Assembly (NCBI GenBank): GCA_963789255.1
Contig: CAWBJW010000002.1
Coordinates: 496,001-560,000 of the forward strand
Reading direction: 5' to 3'
Source of the DNA: DATARH01 sp963789255
GTDB taxonomy: Bacteria > Pseudomonadota > Alphaproteobacteria > ATCC43930 > CGMCC-115725
Length of the DNA: 64,000 bases
Shown here: in pieces, positions 28,775 through 38,518 of the stretch
Numbering within the stretch: the first letter of the stretch is position 1
Layout: every line of letters starts with the position of its first letter
The notes under the pieces: generated by a model
Databases searched by the model: none
What the model saw: the letters and a program-made list of their open reading frames with translations, nothing else
What the model was told of the DNA's origin: nothing
Translations under genes and position numbers: made by a program

Positions 28775-29850
28775 ATCGTGCCCCGAGGGCAAAGTCGATG
28801 CCTTCTTGTCCGCCGTAGCGCATAAGATCCCATAGCAGGGAGTAGCGTCGATCATCTGGAAGTTTTGTGTATTCGTCGAATGCGTCCGGCCCAAGGACGG
28901 AGAGGGCAAACCAACCAAAGTCGAAGTTGGCGGTGCGATCGTACCCGTCCTTGCTTTTGATCGTTTCCCAAACTGTCGCTGAGAACTCAGCCCGGCCGGA
29001 GCCGACCATGAAGCGAAAGGCTCGATGCTTCTCTGCTGTTTGGTACCACTTGGTGGCGAAACGCACGACTGGCTCAGCAATGTGCGCCCACGTCTCGGTC
29101 GAGGCACGGCGAATCGTCGCAGCGCCCAACATCAGATCGATCGCAATTGCGCGACAGATAGCATGGCCGACGGATCGAGCGCCTTCTGGGGTAGAGCGCG
29201 CGAGCCTTTCGACTGCAAAGAAGATCGCTTCGGTCCAATCCGGCTGATTGAGAATGTTTCCGTGGAGCCGACCATTCTCGGAAGAGGGAGATGCCGAGGC
29301 CGCGGCAATCCGTCCCTCGACGTGAAAGGACGCCAACCACTCCTGAAACTGCTGGTGCTGAAACGAGTAGAATGACCTCCCGGTCTCGCCTGATCGCTCG
29401 ACGAGGACATGGTGCGAGAGACAAGAACGTCAATCACGGCTTACTGTTCCGGCAGGCCCGTGATCTGGCCAGCCGCCCGGAGCTGCTCTGAAACCTGCGC
29501 GACTTCGGTGCGCAGATCGGATTGGCTGATCGCGCCCGCGCCGCCGATCGTGAGGCGGTAGGCCGCCGCGCGAAGATAATCCTGATGGCGGTCCTGCACT
29601 TGATTACGAAGGGCGATGCTGTGCTCCGGTCGCTGTTCCTGCCGCTCGATGAAGCGGTGGATCGCCTGTTCCTTCGTGGCGGGGAGCGCTCCGCTGCTGC
29701 CGATCTCGGCGAGAACGGCGACATAGAGGGGCGTTCGCAATAAATCGCCCAATCCGGGCGTTCGCCGCACCCTGTTGAGAAGCTCTTCGGCGGCGGGGCC
29801 GAGGGTTTCGGACAATATCGCCAGCTGCTGCGCGCGGGAGGGCGGTAGGG
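28767..29850 (-). pseudogene. NACHT-type NTPase C-terminal remnant (stop plus frameshift)
   Basis: Reading right to left, LLRTPLYVAVLAEIG, LPATKEQAIHRFIERQEQ and the winged-helix-like stretch ending TGLPEQ stop at a TAA at 29438-29440. Another frame then gives SFYSFQHQQFQEWLASFHVEGR, the FQHQQFQEW block typical of bacterial NACHT ATPases, and continues with WTEAIFFAVERLA and HRAFRFMVGSGRAEF to a stop inside the tRNA fragment at 28767. The ATP-binding NACHT core is missing. Related bacterial NACHT proteins act in phage defence. This copy cannot be functional. Confidence 0.7.
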
Positions 29851-30320
29851 CTCACATGGCCGTAATGGTCCTCGATCATGGCGACCGAGGTGCCCATCTG
29901 CTCGGCCAGGAAATAGACGTCGATGCCCTCGCTCAGACGAAAGGTCGCGTAGGTATGGCGGAAACTGTAGGTGGAACGCGGAATGCCCGAAGGGCCTTGC
30001 CGTAGCTGTGCCTCGGTGAGGAGATCTTCGATCTTGTTTTTGTACAGCGTTTTGGCTGGCTCGCCGGTGTGGGTCGTGAAGACCCGATCATCCGGCGCCT
30101 TCGCCTTGGCGATGGCGCGAATGCGGTCGAGATACTCGGCGACGCTGGCGGGGGCGACCAGCACGCGCGCCTTGCCTTTGCCGGTGACGCTCAGCTCGGC
30201 AACGTCGCGTCCCTCGCGATCCTTGCGGATCGACACATCGCGCCAGCGGAGGTTTTTTGCTTCCGAGGGGCGCATGCCGGTATTGCACATGATCAGCACG
30301 AAATTGCAGGCGACGGTGCG
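29851..30320 (-). pseudogene. Tyrosine recombinase/phage integrase, catalytic-domain remnant
   Basis: VLIMCNTGMRPSEAKNLRW carries the first catalytic Arg; STYSFRHTYATFRLSEGID the HxxR-type block with Arg and His; MIEDHYGHV the nucleophilic Tyr. The N-terminal SAM-like DNA-binding domain is missing: the frame continues upstream of about 30320 only as non-homologous sequence to a TAG near 30380. Downstream it runs straight into the NACHT remnant, so both ends are deletion junctions. It is probably the integrase that used the tRNA-Thr site at 28729. Confidence 0.75.
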
Positions 30321-30406
30321 ATACCAAGTGCTTGACTGGCGGAATACGCTTCGCTCTTCCGCCTTGCGGGGTACGTGCTAGGCTGCCGGCGCGGCAGGAG
30401 GAGGCG

Positions 30407-31679
30407 ATGGACACATTAGCCGAAAAGACGGGGGCCGAAAAGACGGGGGCCGAAAAGACGGGGGCCGAAGCGACGCGCCTACCGGCGGATATCGACGCGC
30501 AACCCGTGGTGCGGGAGGCGGCGGCCCTGCGGCCGGTGCTGCGCCGCTATCGCGAGGAGATCGAGCGCGAGCAACGCCTGCCGCCGGAGCTGGTCGCACG
30601 GCTGCGCGACGCCGGGTTCTACAAGATGGTCATTCCCCGCTCGCTCGGCGGGCTGCAGCTTGACACGTTGACCTATCTGCGCGTCGTCGAGTTGCTGGCC
30701 GAGGGCTGCGGGTCGGTCGGCTGGAACCTTGGTAACGGCGGCGTCGGGCAGCTGGTCACGCTCGGATTGCCGGACGACGGCGTGCAAGAGATTTATGGCA
30801 AACGGGCCGACACGATCATCGCCGGCACCGCAGTGCCGGGCGGCGGGCAGGCGGTAGAGGTTGCGGGCGGCTATCGCGTCTCCGGGCGCTGGCAATTCGG
30901 CAGCGGCTGTCAGGAAGCCGAGCTGGCTGCTCGGGAGCTTCCAGGTGCTTGGCGATGACGGCCGACCGCGCCCGCATCCGGATGGCGGCTCGCTCTACTG
31001 GCGCGGGGTCTTCGCGCGCGCCGAGGCGGAGATCGTGCCGGGCAGCTGGGACGTCGCCGGGCTGCGCGGCACCGGCAGCTTCGACTGGACGGTCAAGGAT
31101 GTGTTCCTGCCGGAGCGGCGGACGATGCCGCAAATCGGCATCCCGCTTGAGAACCAATGGTCGCGCTGGCCGGGGGTGACCTATTCCTTGCCGGTCCAGT
31201 GCTGGGTCGGGCCGCACCACAGCGCCGTCATCACCGGCATCGCGCGGGCCGGTCTCGACGCGCTGATCGAGCTGGCCGGAGGCAAACAGCCGCGCGGCCG
31301 GCCCACCGGGCTGCTGTGCGAAAACCCGCAGGTCCAGGATGCCGTCGGCCGCGCCGACGCGATCCTGAACGCCGGGCGCGCCTACCGCAGCGCGCAGATC
31401 GCCGAGTTGTGGGCGATCGTCGCTGCCGGCGGGGAGACCACGCTGGAACAGCGCGCCCGCTGCCGGCTGGCCTCGACTTACGCGGCCGACAGCGCGCGCC
31501 AGGCGATGGATTTGGCGTACCGGCACGGCGGCAGCACGTCGTTCAAGCGCGACAGCCGGCTCGCCGAATGCTGGCGCGACCTGCACGTCGTCGGCCAGAC
31601 AGTGACGCTCGCGCCGGAGTGGTACCCGATCGGCGGCCGGGTGTACCTGGGGATGGACCCGGGCCCGCGGATGCGCTAG
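30407..31679 (+). CDS. Acyl-CoA dehydrogenase-like flavin monooxygenase (HsaA/HpaB-C type; one frameshift)
   Basis: The ATG at 30407 follows AGGAGGAGG. Residues form the acyl-CoA-dehydrogenase fold: REEIEREQRLPPELVARLRDAGFYKMVIPRSLGGLQL (N-terminal helices), then a middle beta domain with VSGRWQFGSGCQEA. A one-base shift near 30915 joins to WLLGSFQVLGDD and the C-terminal helical domain (AYRSAQIAELWAIVAAGG, YRHGGSTSFKRDSRLAECWRDLHVVGQ). The lineage is that of two-component flavin-dependent hydroxylases acting on aromatic or steroid substrates. The N-terminus carries three EKTGA repeats. It overlaps the cupin gene at the 3' end by 4 bases. Confidence 0.8.
30422..30466 (+). repeat. Three perfect 15-bp tandem repeats
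   Basis: The unit GAAAAGACGGGGGCC occurs three times in a row at 30422-30436, 30437-30451 and 30452-30466, encoding EKTGA each time near the N-terminus of the monooxygenase. In-frame repeats like this change copy number by slippage. Confidence 0.95.
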
Positions 31680-32050
31680 CCCCAGCTGGCCTGGCCGCCG
31701 ACGGCGGTGATCGTGATGTGGCCCATCGTCGTGTCGGCCTTGGCGCCGTGCCAATGGCGTTCGCCGGCCTTGATGTGCACGACATCGCCGACCTTGATCT
31801 CGCGCTGCTCATGCTCGGTCGCGACCATGCCGGAGCCCGAGGTGACGACCAGGATCTGGTCGCAGCTGTGCGTGTGCCAGCCGGTCGTGCAACCCTGGCT
31901 GAAATTCACCACGCTGCAGTTGTAGTTCGCCGAGTCGCCCGGCTGGATGATGGTCTGCCGCGACCGGGACACCGGCCCGGTCCAGCCTTCGATCCGCTCG
32001 GCGCCTTCGACCGGGAGATTCGGTATGTCGCGCAGCGTGACGACCTTCAT
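31676..32050 (-). CDS. Small cupin-domain protein
   Basis: A single-domain cupin of 124 residues. The first cupin motif is GWHTHSCDQILVVTSGSG, with two His and Gln where Glu is usual. The second is VHIKAGERHWHGA. Such proteins bind one metal and act as isomerases, dioxygenases or sensors; the exact role is not readable. It is convergent with the flavin monooxygenase and precedes a luciferase-like gene on the same strand, within a catabolic neighbourhood. Confidence 0.8.
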   Translation of the reverse strand: MKVVTLRDIPNLPVEGAERIEGWTGPVSRSRQTIIQPGDSANYNCSVVNFSQGCTTGWHTHSCDQILVVTSGSGMVATEHEQREIKVGDVVHIKAGERHWHGAKADTTMGHITITAVGGQASWG

Positions 32051-32129
32051 GATGGCTCTCCTCGCCGGTTATTCGTCTTTCCGGATCGGGATTATGCGCA
32101 AATCGCCGCTGCGCGGTCGATAGCCAAGA

Positions 32130-33194
32130 TCACCGCGGCAGTCCGCGATATTGGTGCGGCACGCGGCGAATGTCTTGGACGAGGCCGGGAGGCACCTCAC
32201 CGACGCCGCGGGCCTGCGGCCCGCCTTCTTGATCCACTGCGCCGCGCAGGGTCAGCGCGTCGATGAGACCGCCGAAGCGGCTGGCAATGGCGGCGACGAT
32301 CTGGTCGTGGCGGCCGACCGCGGCGAACAGATGCGCAACATCGTCCGGCACTTCCCTGGCCAGTTCGCTCCATTTGCCCTGGCGCACCAGCGCGTTGAGC
32401 TTGAGGCCGAGGTCTTCGAGGCCGTGCGCCGCGAAGACCGGGTAATAGGCCGGGGTCGAGCCGTAAAAGGCGACCCGCGTTCGCACCCATTCGAAGCGCC
32501 GGGCGACGCTCTCGTCGTCGGGGCCGGTCGCGAGAAACCCGCCGCCCGAGATCTCGTAGTCCTCGCGTTTCCGGCCGGCCTTGGCGAGGCCCGCCGCGAT
32601 CCGCGGCATGATCGCGTCGGTCAGGTATTTTCGGGTGCAGAAGCCGTGCAGTTTGACCCCGTCGCATTCCTCGGCGGCGACCTTGAGCATCGCCGGGCCG
32701 ACCGCGGCGATCATCACCGCCGGTGGCGGCGCCTCGATCGGCTCGGGCGCGAAATTCGGCGTCATCAGCGTGAAGCGGTAGTGCTGCCCCTCATAGGCGG
32801 GTTTTTCGCCGGTCTTCCAGCAATGCCAGATCGCGCGCAAGACCTGGACGTATTCGCGCATCCGCGGCGCCGGCGGGGTCCACGCGACCGAGAAGCGCCG
32901 CTCGTTGTGGGCGCGCACCTGCGAGCCGAGGCCGACGACGAAGCGCCCGCCGGTCGAACCGGCGAGGTCCCAGCCGACCTGCGCCACCGCCATCGGGGTG
33001 CGCGCGAAGGCGATCGCGACGCCGGTGTGCAGTTCGATATGCCCGGTCGCCGCGCCGGCGACGGCAAGCGCGAGAAACGGATCGTGCTTGTTCTCCATCG
33101 CGACGATGCCGTCGTAACCCTCGGCCTCGGCGGCCTGGGCGGCGGCGGGCACCTGGCGCAGATCCTCTTGCGGCACGGTCGTGAACACGCGCAT
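32130..33194 (-). CDS. LLM-class (luciferase-like) F420/FMN-dependent oxidoreductase
   Basis: A bacterial-luciferase-fold protein. MRVFTTVPQEDLRQVPAAAQAAEAEGYDGI is the first strand and helix, FVVGLGSQVRAHNERRFS the LLM signature, and APPPAVMIAAVGPAMLKVAAEECDGVKLH the C-terminal flavin-binding half. TIM-barrel enzymes of this group use F420 or reduced FMN. The ATG at 33194 starts the fold; longer upstream frames are not conserved. A second LLM gene lies at 34798, and an MFS carrier between them suggests shared substrates. Confidence 0.85.
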   Translation of the reverse strand: MRVFTTVPQEDLRQVPAAAQAAEAEGYDGIVAMENKHDPFLALAVAGAATGHIELHTGVAIAFARTPMAVAQVGWDLAGSTGGRFVVGLGSQVRAHNERRFSVAWTPPAPRMREYVQVLRAIWHCWKTGEKPAYEGQHYRFTLMTPNFAPEPIEAPPPAVMIAAVGPAMLKVAAEECDGVKLHGFCTRKYLTDAIMPRIAAGLAKAGRKREDYEISGGGFLATGPDDESVARRFEWVRTRVAFYGSTPAYYPVFAAHGLEDLGLKLNALVRQGKWSELAREVPDDVAHLFAAVGRHDQIVAAIASRFGGLIDALTLRGAVDQEGGPQARGVGEVPPGLVQDIRRVPHQYRGLPR

Positions 33195-33341
33195 CGCCGC
33201 GCTCCCTCTGATGGCTGCGACTGACGCTGCCGACGGTTGCACAGGAAGCGCTCGACCGTCGAGTCGCTTGGCGGCATGCTTGGCGGGAAGCCCCGCCATG
33301 ATCGATGGCAACGCGGGCGGGGCATGAGGGGGAACGCATTG

Positions 33342-34751
33342 ATGACAACAGCGACGGATACCGCGACCTGGACGGCGACGCCGGCGGAGATGGTGACCGC
33401 CCGCATCGACCGGCTGCCGATGACGACGACGCTGTGGGGCATGGCGATATTGGTGTCGCTCGGCGGGTTTTTCGACGCCCTGGCGCTCGAATTGACCGCG
33501 ACGCTGGCGCCCGGCCTGTTTCACGCCAAGATCATCACGGCGACAACGCCCGGCCTGTTCGGCACGACCGGGCTGGCCGGCTTCATCGCTGCGCTATTTG
33601 CCGGCATGTTTATCGGCACGATCTGCTTTTCCTATGTCGCCGATCACTTCGGGCGGCGCAGCATCTTCGCCTTTTCACTCTTGTGGTATGGCACCGCCAG
33701 CTTCATCATGGCGTTCCAGAGTGACGCTTTCGGGCTGAATTTGTGGCGCTTCATCGCGGCGCTCGGCCTCGGCGTCGAACTCGTCACGATCGACGCCTAC
33801 CTGTCGGAGCTGGTGCCGAAAGCGGCGCGCGGCAAGGCGTTCGCGCTGCTGCTCGCGGTCAGTGCGGCGTCCGGCCCGTTCGCCTATTTCCTGGCCTGGC
33901 AGCTGGTGCCGCATGCGCCGCTCGGCATCGACGGCTGGCGCTGGGTGGTCGGGGTCAGTGCGCTCGCCGCCGTCGTCGTGTGGATTGTGCGGCTCGGCCT
34001 GCCGGAAAGTCCGCGCTGGCTCGCGCAGCAGGGGCGCATCGCCGAGGCGGAAGCCATTACGGCGCGCATCGAGGCGAACGTCGCGCGCGATTATGGCCGG
34101 CCGCTGCCGCCGCTGGAGCGGCCGCAGCCGCACGAGACCCACAAGGGCTCGATCGCCGAGATCTTCAATGCGCAGTACCGCACCCGCACGATCATGCTGA
34201 TGCTGTTCAACTTCTTCCAGACGGTCGGGTTTTATGGGTTTTTCGCGTGGGTCCCGACCTTGCTGATCGCCAAGGGCATCCATGTGACGCAAAGCCTCGA
34301 ATACGGCTTTGTCATCAAGGCCGCCAGCTTCGCCTGGCCGTTCATCAACATGCTGTTCGCCGACCGTATCGAGCGCAAATGGCAGGTCTGCCTGTCGTGC
34401 CTGTCGATCGCGGTGTTCGGCATCCTGTTCGGCGCCCAGACGACGGCCTTTGCGCTGATCGTGCTCGGCACCTTCCTGTCGATGTCAACCACCTGGCTCG
34501 CCTATTCCTTACACAATTACCAGTCCGAGCTGTACCCGACCCGCATTCGCGCCCGCGCCGTCGGCTTCGTCTATTCGTGGAGCCGGCTCAGCGGCATCCT
34601 GGTCGGATTTATGGTGGCGTTTTTTCTGCGCAATTTCGGCGTTACCGGCGTCTTTGTGTTCGTGGCGGCGTGCATGGGCGTGGTGATCCTGTCGGTCGCC
34701 GCGCTGGGGCCGCGCACCAACCGGCTGGAGCTGGAGGCGATCGCCCATTAG
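33342..34751 (+). CDS. MFS transporter, metabolite:H+ symporter type
   Basis: Twelve-helix major facilitator. It has the loop 2-3 motif DHFGRRSIF, the helix-4/5 region FIAALGLGVELVTIDAYLSELVPKAARGKAF, and the second-half signature YQSELYPTRIRARAVGF typical of the sugar/aromatic-acid symporters. The ATG at 33342 has AGGGGGAA upstream with 7-base spacing. It probably imports an organic acid or aromatic compound for the adjacent oxidoreductases. Confidence 0.88.
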   Translation: MTTATDTATWTATPAEMVTARIDRLPMTTTLWGMAILVSLGGFFDALALELTATLAPGLFHAKIITATTPGLFGTTGLAGFIAALFAGMFIGTICFSYVADHFGRRSIFAFSLLWYGTASFIMAFQSDAFGLNLWRFIAALGLGVELVTIDAYLSELVPKAARGKAFALLLAVSAASGPFAYFLAWQLVPHAPLGIDGWRWVVGVSALAAVVVWIVRLGLPESPRWLAQQGRIAEAEAITARIEANVARDYGRPLPPLERPQPHETHKGSIAEIFNAQYRTRTIMLMLFNFFQTVGFYGFFAWVPTLLIAKGIHVTQSLEYGFVIKAASFAWPFINMLFADRIERKWQVCLSCLSIAVFGILFGAQTTAFALIVLGTFLSMSTTWLAYSLHNYQSELYPTRIRARAVGFVYSWSRLSGILVGFMVAFFLRNFGVTGVFVFVAACMGVVILSVAALGPRTNRLELEAIAH

Positions 34752-34797
34752 AAGGCCCGCGGTGGCGTTCTCGCGCCGAGAAGAGGAGGCAGTGTTC

Positions 34798-35781
34798 ATG
34801 CCAAAGCACGGGCCGAAAAACGTGGCCGTCGGGGTCGGGCTGATGGAGTTCCCGTTTTCCGGGGCATCCGCCTATTGGCGCTGGGTCGATCTGTGCGAGG
34901 CGGGCGGCGTCAATTCGATCTGGCAGACCGACCGCCTGGTCAGCCCGACCCCGTTCCTCGAATGCATGAGCGTGATGGCGGCATTGGCCGGCCGCACCAG
35001 GCGGATCAAGTTCGGCGTCAACGTCTTGTCATTGGCGATGCGCGACGCGGTGCTGGTGGCAAGGCAGTGCGCGACGATCGACTATCTGTCGAACGGGCGG
35101 CTGTTGCCGGCCTTCGGCATCGGCAGCCCGCTCGGGCCGGAATGGAAGACCCTCAACCTCGACACCAAGACGCGCGGCCGCAAGACCGACGAGGGGCTCG
35201 AAGTGATCCGGCGGCTGTGGAGCGAGGACAAGGTCGATTTCGAGGGCGTGCATTATCACCTGTCGGGCGCCTCCTTGTCGCCGAAGCCGGTGCAGCCTGA
35301 TCTGCCGATGTGGATCGGCGGCTCGTCGGAGGCGGCGATCAGGCGCACCGCCAAATACGGCACCGGCTGGCAGGCCGGGCCGGAGACGCCCGAACAGGCG
35401 GCGATCGTGGTCGCCGCGATCCGCGCCGCCGCGGCCGAAGCAGGCCGCACGATCGACGACGATCATTACGGCGCCGGCATCCCCTACCGCTTCGGCTCGG
35501 CCGACGACCCGGCGCTGGTGCCGCTGTTCGAGGCGTATCGGAAGCGCACCGGCCGCGCGCCTGAGGATTATTTCGCGATCGGCGACGGCGAAGCGATCAC
35601 GGCGCGCATCGCCGATTACGTCGATGCCGGGGTGTCGAAATTCATCCTGCGCCCGGCCGCCCGCGGCGACGACGAGATCATGGCGCAGACCCGCCGGCTG
35701 ATCGACGAGGTTCTGCCGCTGGTCAAGGCGCGCTGGCCGCGGCCGGCGAAGCGCCAGCCGGCGGCGCAAGCGGCGGAATAG
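34798..35781 (+). CDS. LLM-class flavin-dependent oxidoreductase
   Basis: A second luciferase-like enzyme, 327 residues: VGVGLMEFPFSGASAYWRWVDLCEAGGVNSIWQTDRL at the start, LLPAFGIGSPLGPEWKTLNLD in the middle, PDLPMWIGGSSEAAIRRTAKYGTGW as the C-terminal signature. It follows the MFS gene by 46 bp on the same strand with AGAAGAGGAGG upstream of the ATG, so the two are probably cotranscribed. Confidence 0.88.
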   Translation: MPKHGPKNVAVGVGLMEFPFSGASAYWRWVDLCEAGGVNSIWQTDRLVSPTPFLECMSVMAALAGRTRRIKFGVNVLSLAMRDAVLVARQCATIDYLSNGRLLPAFGIGSPLGPEWKTLNLDTKTRGRKTDEGLEVIRRLWSEDKVDFEGVHYHLSGASLSPKPVQPDLPMWIGGSSEAAIRRTAKYGTGWQAGPETPEQAAIVVAAIRAAAAEAGRTIDDDHYGAGIPYRFGSADDPALVPLFEAYRKRTGRAPEDYFAIGDGEAITARIADYVDAGVSKFILRPAARGDDEIMAQTRRLIDEVLPLVKARWPRPAKRQPAAQAAE

Positions 35782-35793
35782 GCATGCCGCCTT

Positions 35794-36294
35794 TTATGAA
35801 GTCGGGCGCGTTAGGCCAAGGCAGAAGCCGTCAATTGATGAGAGTCTACCGCGCCAGAGAACACCCCCATTCCCTGGTATGACTTTGCCGTTTGGATATA
35901 TCCAGAGCGCGTCGCGCAAGTGGATATACCCAGGCTCAGGCGCTTGGTAATCCTCTGGGGCACCTTCTGGTGGATTATATATCGCTGTCCATGCTCTAAA
36001 TAAATCAGCTATAGACGTTTCAATTAATTTCGCATCTTTCTCTGACATACCAGAACTGGATGAGGCCGTGACACTTGAGGCCAGCTCCTCGAAATACCGC
36101 TTTCCACTGATGATTTGCCCTGAAATGATCGTGCCACCGATAGTCAATGTGACACCTTGCTCCAAATTATATGTGTTTGCCCAACCAACCAGTTGTGCAA
36201 GGAACCAATCCTGTACATGCGCCGGAGCAATCCGGCCTTCATCAGCGTCCGCAGATGACGTGCTCGCTGTTGCAGCTACAATATCATCAGGCAT
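35794..36294 (-). CDS. GvpU-like gas vesicle accessory protein family member
   Basis: A 166-residue protein with VQDWFLAQLVGWANTYNLEQGVTLTIGGTIISGQIISGKRYFEEL and a C-terminal YIHLRDALWIYPNG...GVLWRGRLSSIDGFCLG. I match this pattern to the family annotated as GvpU. No gas vesicle structural gene (gvpA etc.) is present, so a role in buoyancy is unlikely; the family also occurs alone in non-floating bacteria. GC content is visibly lower than the neighbours, hinting at transfer. Confidence 0.6.
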   Translation of the reverse strand: MPDDIVAATASTSSADADEGRIAPAHVQDWFLAQLVGWANTYNLEQGVTLTIGGTIISGQIISGKRYFEELASSVTASSSSGMSEKDAKLIETSIADLFRAWTAIYNPPEGAPEDYQAPEPGYIHLRDALWIYPNGKVIPGNGGVLWRGRLSSIDGFCLGLTRPTS

Positions 36295-36407
36295 CCGATG
36301 AGGCCCCCAACCTGCTTAGGCTACGTCACCCCAAGATGTGGGCCGTTGCGGCGTTATTCCTAGTCCAGATCCTCGTCGTCGGCGTGTCAGCGTGCAACTC
36401 GGCCTGG

Positions 36408-37159
36408 TTAGGCCGAGAGCAACCGCAGCAGCGTCTGCGCGGCGGCGGGGGCGCGGATCTTGGCGCCGTTGATGAAATAGAGGAAACGTCGCGGCCCTCC
36501 GCGGCCCAGGCTTCCGCCCGCTCGGCCCATTGGTCGAGCACGGCGGGCGGATAGCCGGTCGGCTCGGCCTCGGCGCAGCGGCGCAGGCGAAGGTAGACGA
36601 AATCGGCGGTCAATTCGGCGAATTCCGGGTAATGCGCATCGTCAACCCGCGCCAGCGCGACGCCGTGCTCGCGTAAGAGGTCGATGCATGCCGGCGCGGC
36701 GAAGCTCTTATGGCGGGCCTCGATGACGTGGCGGAGCCGGCGGCCGCCGATCTCGCGCGGCAGGAGTTTGAGGAAGGCGGCGACATCGGTCTCGTCGATT
36801 TCCTTGGCCGGCGCGAGTTGCCAGAGGATCGGGCCGAGCTTGTCGCCGAGATCGAGCAGGCCGCTGGCGAAGAAGCGGTCCATATAGGGCACCGCACTCG
36901 CCAATTCGTTGCGATGGGTCAGGAAGCGCGGAGCCTTCAGCGAGAACATGAAGCTGTCGGGTGTCTCGTCATGCCATTTGCGAAAGCCGGCCGGCGTCTG
37001 GATGCGGTAGAACGTGCCGTTGATCTCGATCGCGGTGACGCGCCGGCTGGCATGGGCCAGTTCTGCCGCCTGGCGCAGCCCCGGCGGGTAGAACGTGCCG
37101 CGCCACGGCGGAAAAACCCAGCCGCCGATGCCGATGCGTATGGCGCCGTGCCCGATCAT
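36408..37159 (-). CDS. DUF72 family protein (one frameshift)
   Basis: DUF72 (YecE-like) TIM-barrel protein. IRIGIGGWVFPPWRGTFYP is the start signature, EINGTFYR and FSLKAPRFLTH the core, and DFVYLRLRR the C-terminal strand. The frame is lost at GRDV near 36486, where one T seems missing from GTTTCC. The corrected frame gives FLYFINGAKIRAPAAAQTLLRLL to a TAA at 36408, the normal DUF72 ending. Function unknown. Confidence 0.85.
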
Positions 37160-37205
37160 CGCCTACCCCTATGCGGCTTTGGCCGGTTGCGCAACCGGCC
37201 GGCGC

Positions 37206-38016
37206 TCAGGCCGTGACGCCGGCGGCGAAATAATCGTCGATGGCGCGCGCCAGACCCTCTGCGAGGCGCCGCTGATAGGCGCGCGTCGGCAGCAATCGTT
37301 CGTCCTGCGGGTTCGACAGACAGCCGAGCTCAACGAGCGCCGAGGGGATATCGGGCGCCGTCAACACGACAAACCCGGCGGAGCGGTGCGGCCTTTCGAG
37401 CAGCGGTACCGCGCGGCCGAGCTCCTCTACGATGGCATGCGCCAGCATCAGCGAGCGGTTGTCGGTCTGCCGCCGCTCCAGGTCGAGAAGGATCGCGCCG
37501 ATCTCGCGAGGCTGATGCGCCAGGCGCACCCCGGCGACGAAATCGTCCCTGTTCTCGCTGATGGCGAGGGAGGCGGTATCGCGGTCGGAGGCCTCGTTCG
37601 ACAAGGTGTAGACCGCCAATCCGTGCATCGCGCTGTCGGGCAGCGCATCGGCGTGGATCGACAGAAACAGACTCGGCATGGTTCGCCCGCGCCCGCGCGA
37701 CGCGCTCGCGCAACGGCACGTAATAATCGCCATGCCGGGTCAACACGGTCCGGTAGCGGCCGGTCAAATCGAGCCGGCGCGCCAGCTCGCGCACGGTCGC
37801 GAGGGTTATGTTCTTTTCGTCGATGCCGTGCGGGCTGATCGCGCCGGGATCGACCCCGCCATGACCGGGATCGAGTGCGACCGTGCGGCGATGCTTCGTC
37901 GCATGAAGCGGCCTGGGCTCGCCGGCCGGGCGGGCAACGGCCGGGCGTATCGGCCAAGCGCCCGCGGCGGCGGCAAGCGCCAGCAGCGCCCGCCGGGCGA
38001 TCATGATGTCCCGCAT
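37206..38016 (-). CDS. N-acetylmuramoyl-L-alanine amidase, AmiC family (one frameshift)
   Basis: A signal peptide (ARRALLALAAAAGAWPIRPAVA, start ATG 38016) leads to an Amidase_3 domain. TVALDPGHGGVDPGA supplies the first zinc His, LFLSIHADALPD the second His and DIPSALVELGCLSNPQDERLL the catalytic Glu. The two halves are in different frames joined near 37670. The enzyme cleaves the stem peptide from muramic acid in the periplasm during cell separation. No AMIN targeting domain is present. Confidence 0.85.
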
Positions 38017-38126
38017 ATCCCCCCATCCCCGCAGCGCCCTCGCCGGGACCGAGGGACGCCGACCGTGGGATACTATGGCGCAATTGCGCTTTCGGTTCCA
38101 GACCGGGATGCCGCCGCCGGCACCGG

Positions 38127-38453
38127 TCAGCGGCGCCGGCTTCTGTCGTCGCCGCGGCGCTGCTCCCCGGAGGGGGCAGGCGCAGCCCGGTTGAACCCGC
38201 CGTGCACCCCAATGAAGAGACGTGCCAAAGTCGCCCATAGCCGGCGCCGCCAGCCCTCTGCCGCGGTGGCGTCCCGCAGACTCGCCATGCCGTAGCGGCG
38301 ATAGGCGGCGATCCAGCGAACGACCTGCCGCTCGGTGACGCCAAAGGAAGCAGCCGCCTCAGCGGCGGTCCAGCCGTCGACCAATATGCGCTGAATGATT
38401 CGCCCGCGCTGCATCGGCCCGATGACGCGGGCCTTGCCGCCAAATCTGCCCAT
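38127..38453 (-). CDS. Small helix-turn-helix protein
   Basis: A 108-residue protein with a clear HTH: IIQRILVDGWTAAEAAASFGVTERQVVRWIAAYRRYG. This resembles the N-terminal HTH of IS481/IS630-type transposases but stands alone in many Rhodospirillales-like genomes. No catalytic domain follows. It may bind DNA as a small regulator. The start ATG 38453 is followed directly by the Arg/Lys-rich N-terminus. It lies upstream of the amidase on the same strand. Confidence 0.6.
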   Translation of the reverse strand: MGRFGGKARVIGPMQRGRIIQRILVDGWTAAEAAASFGVTERQVVRWIAAYRRYGMASLRDATAAEGWRRRLWATLARLFIGVHGGFNRAAPAPSGEQRRGDDRSRRR

Positions 38454-38518
38454 CCTCGCACCCCAATCCCGTTCTGTCGCTAACGCCGGGAGGCGCGATG
38501 CAATCCCCGGACCTCGGA

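Noticed and set aside
38127..38453. HTH protein as the first part of an IS481-type transposase
   Set aside because: No catalytic integrase core follows and no inverted repeats flank it; better described as a stand-alone small HTH protein.
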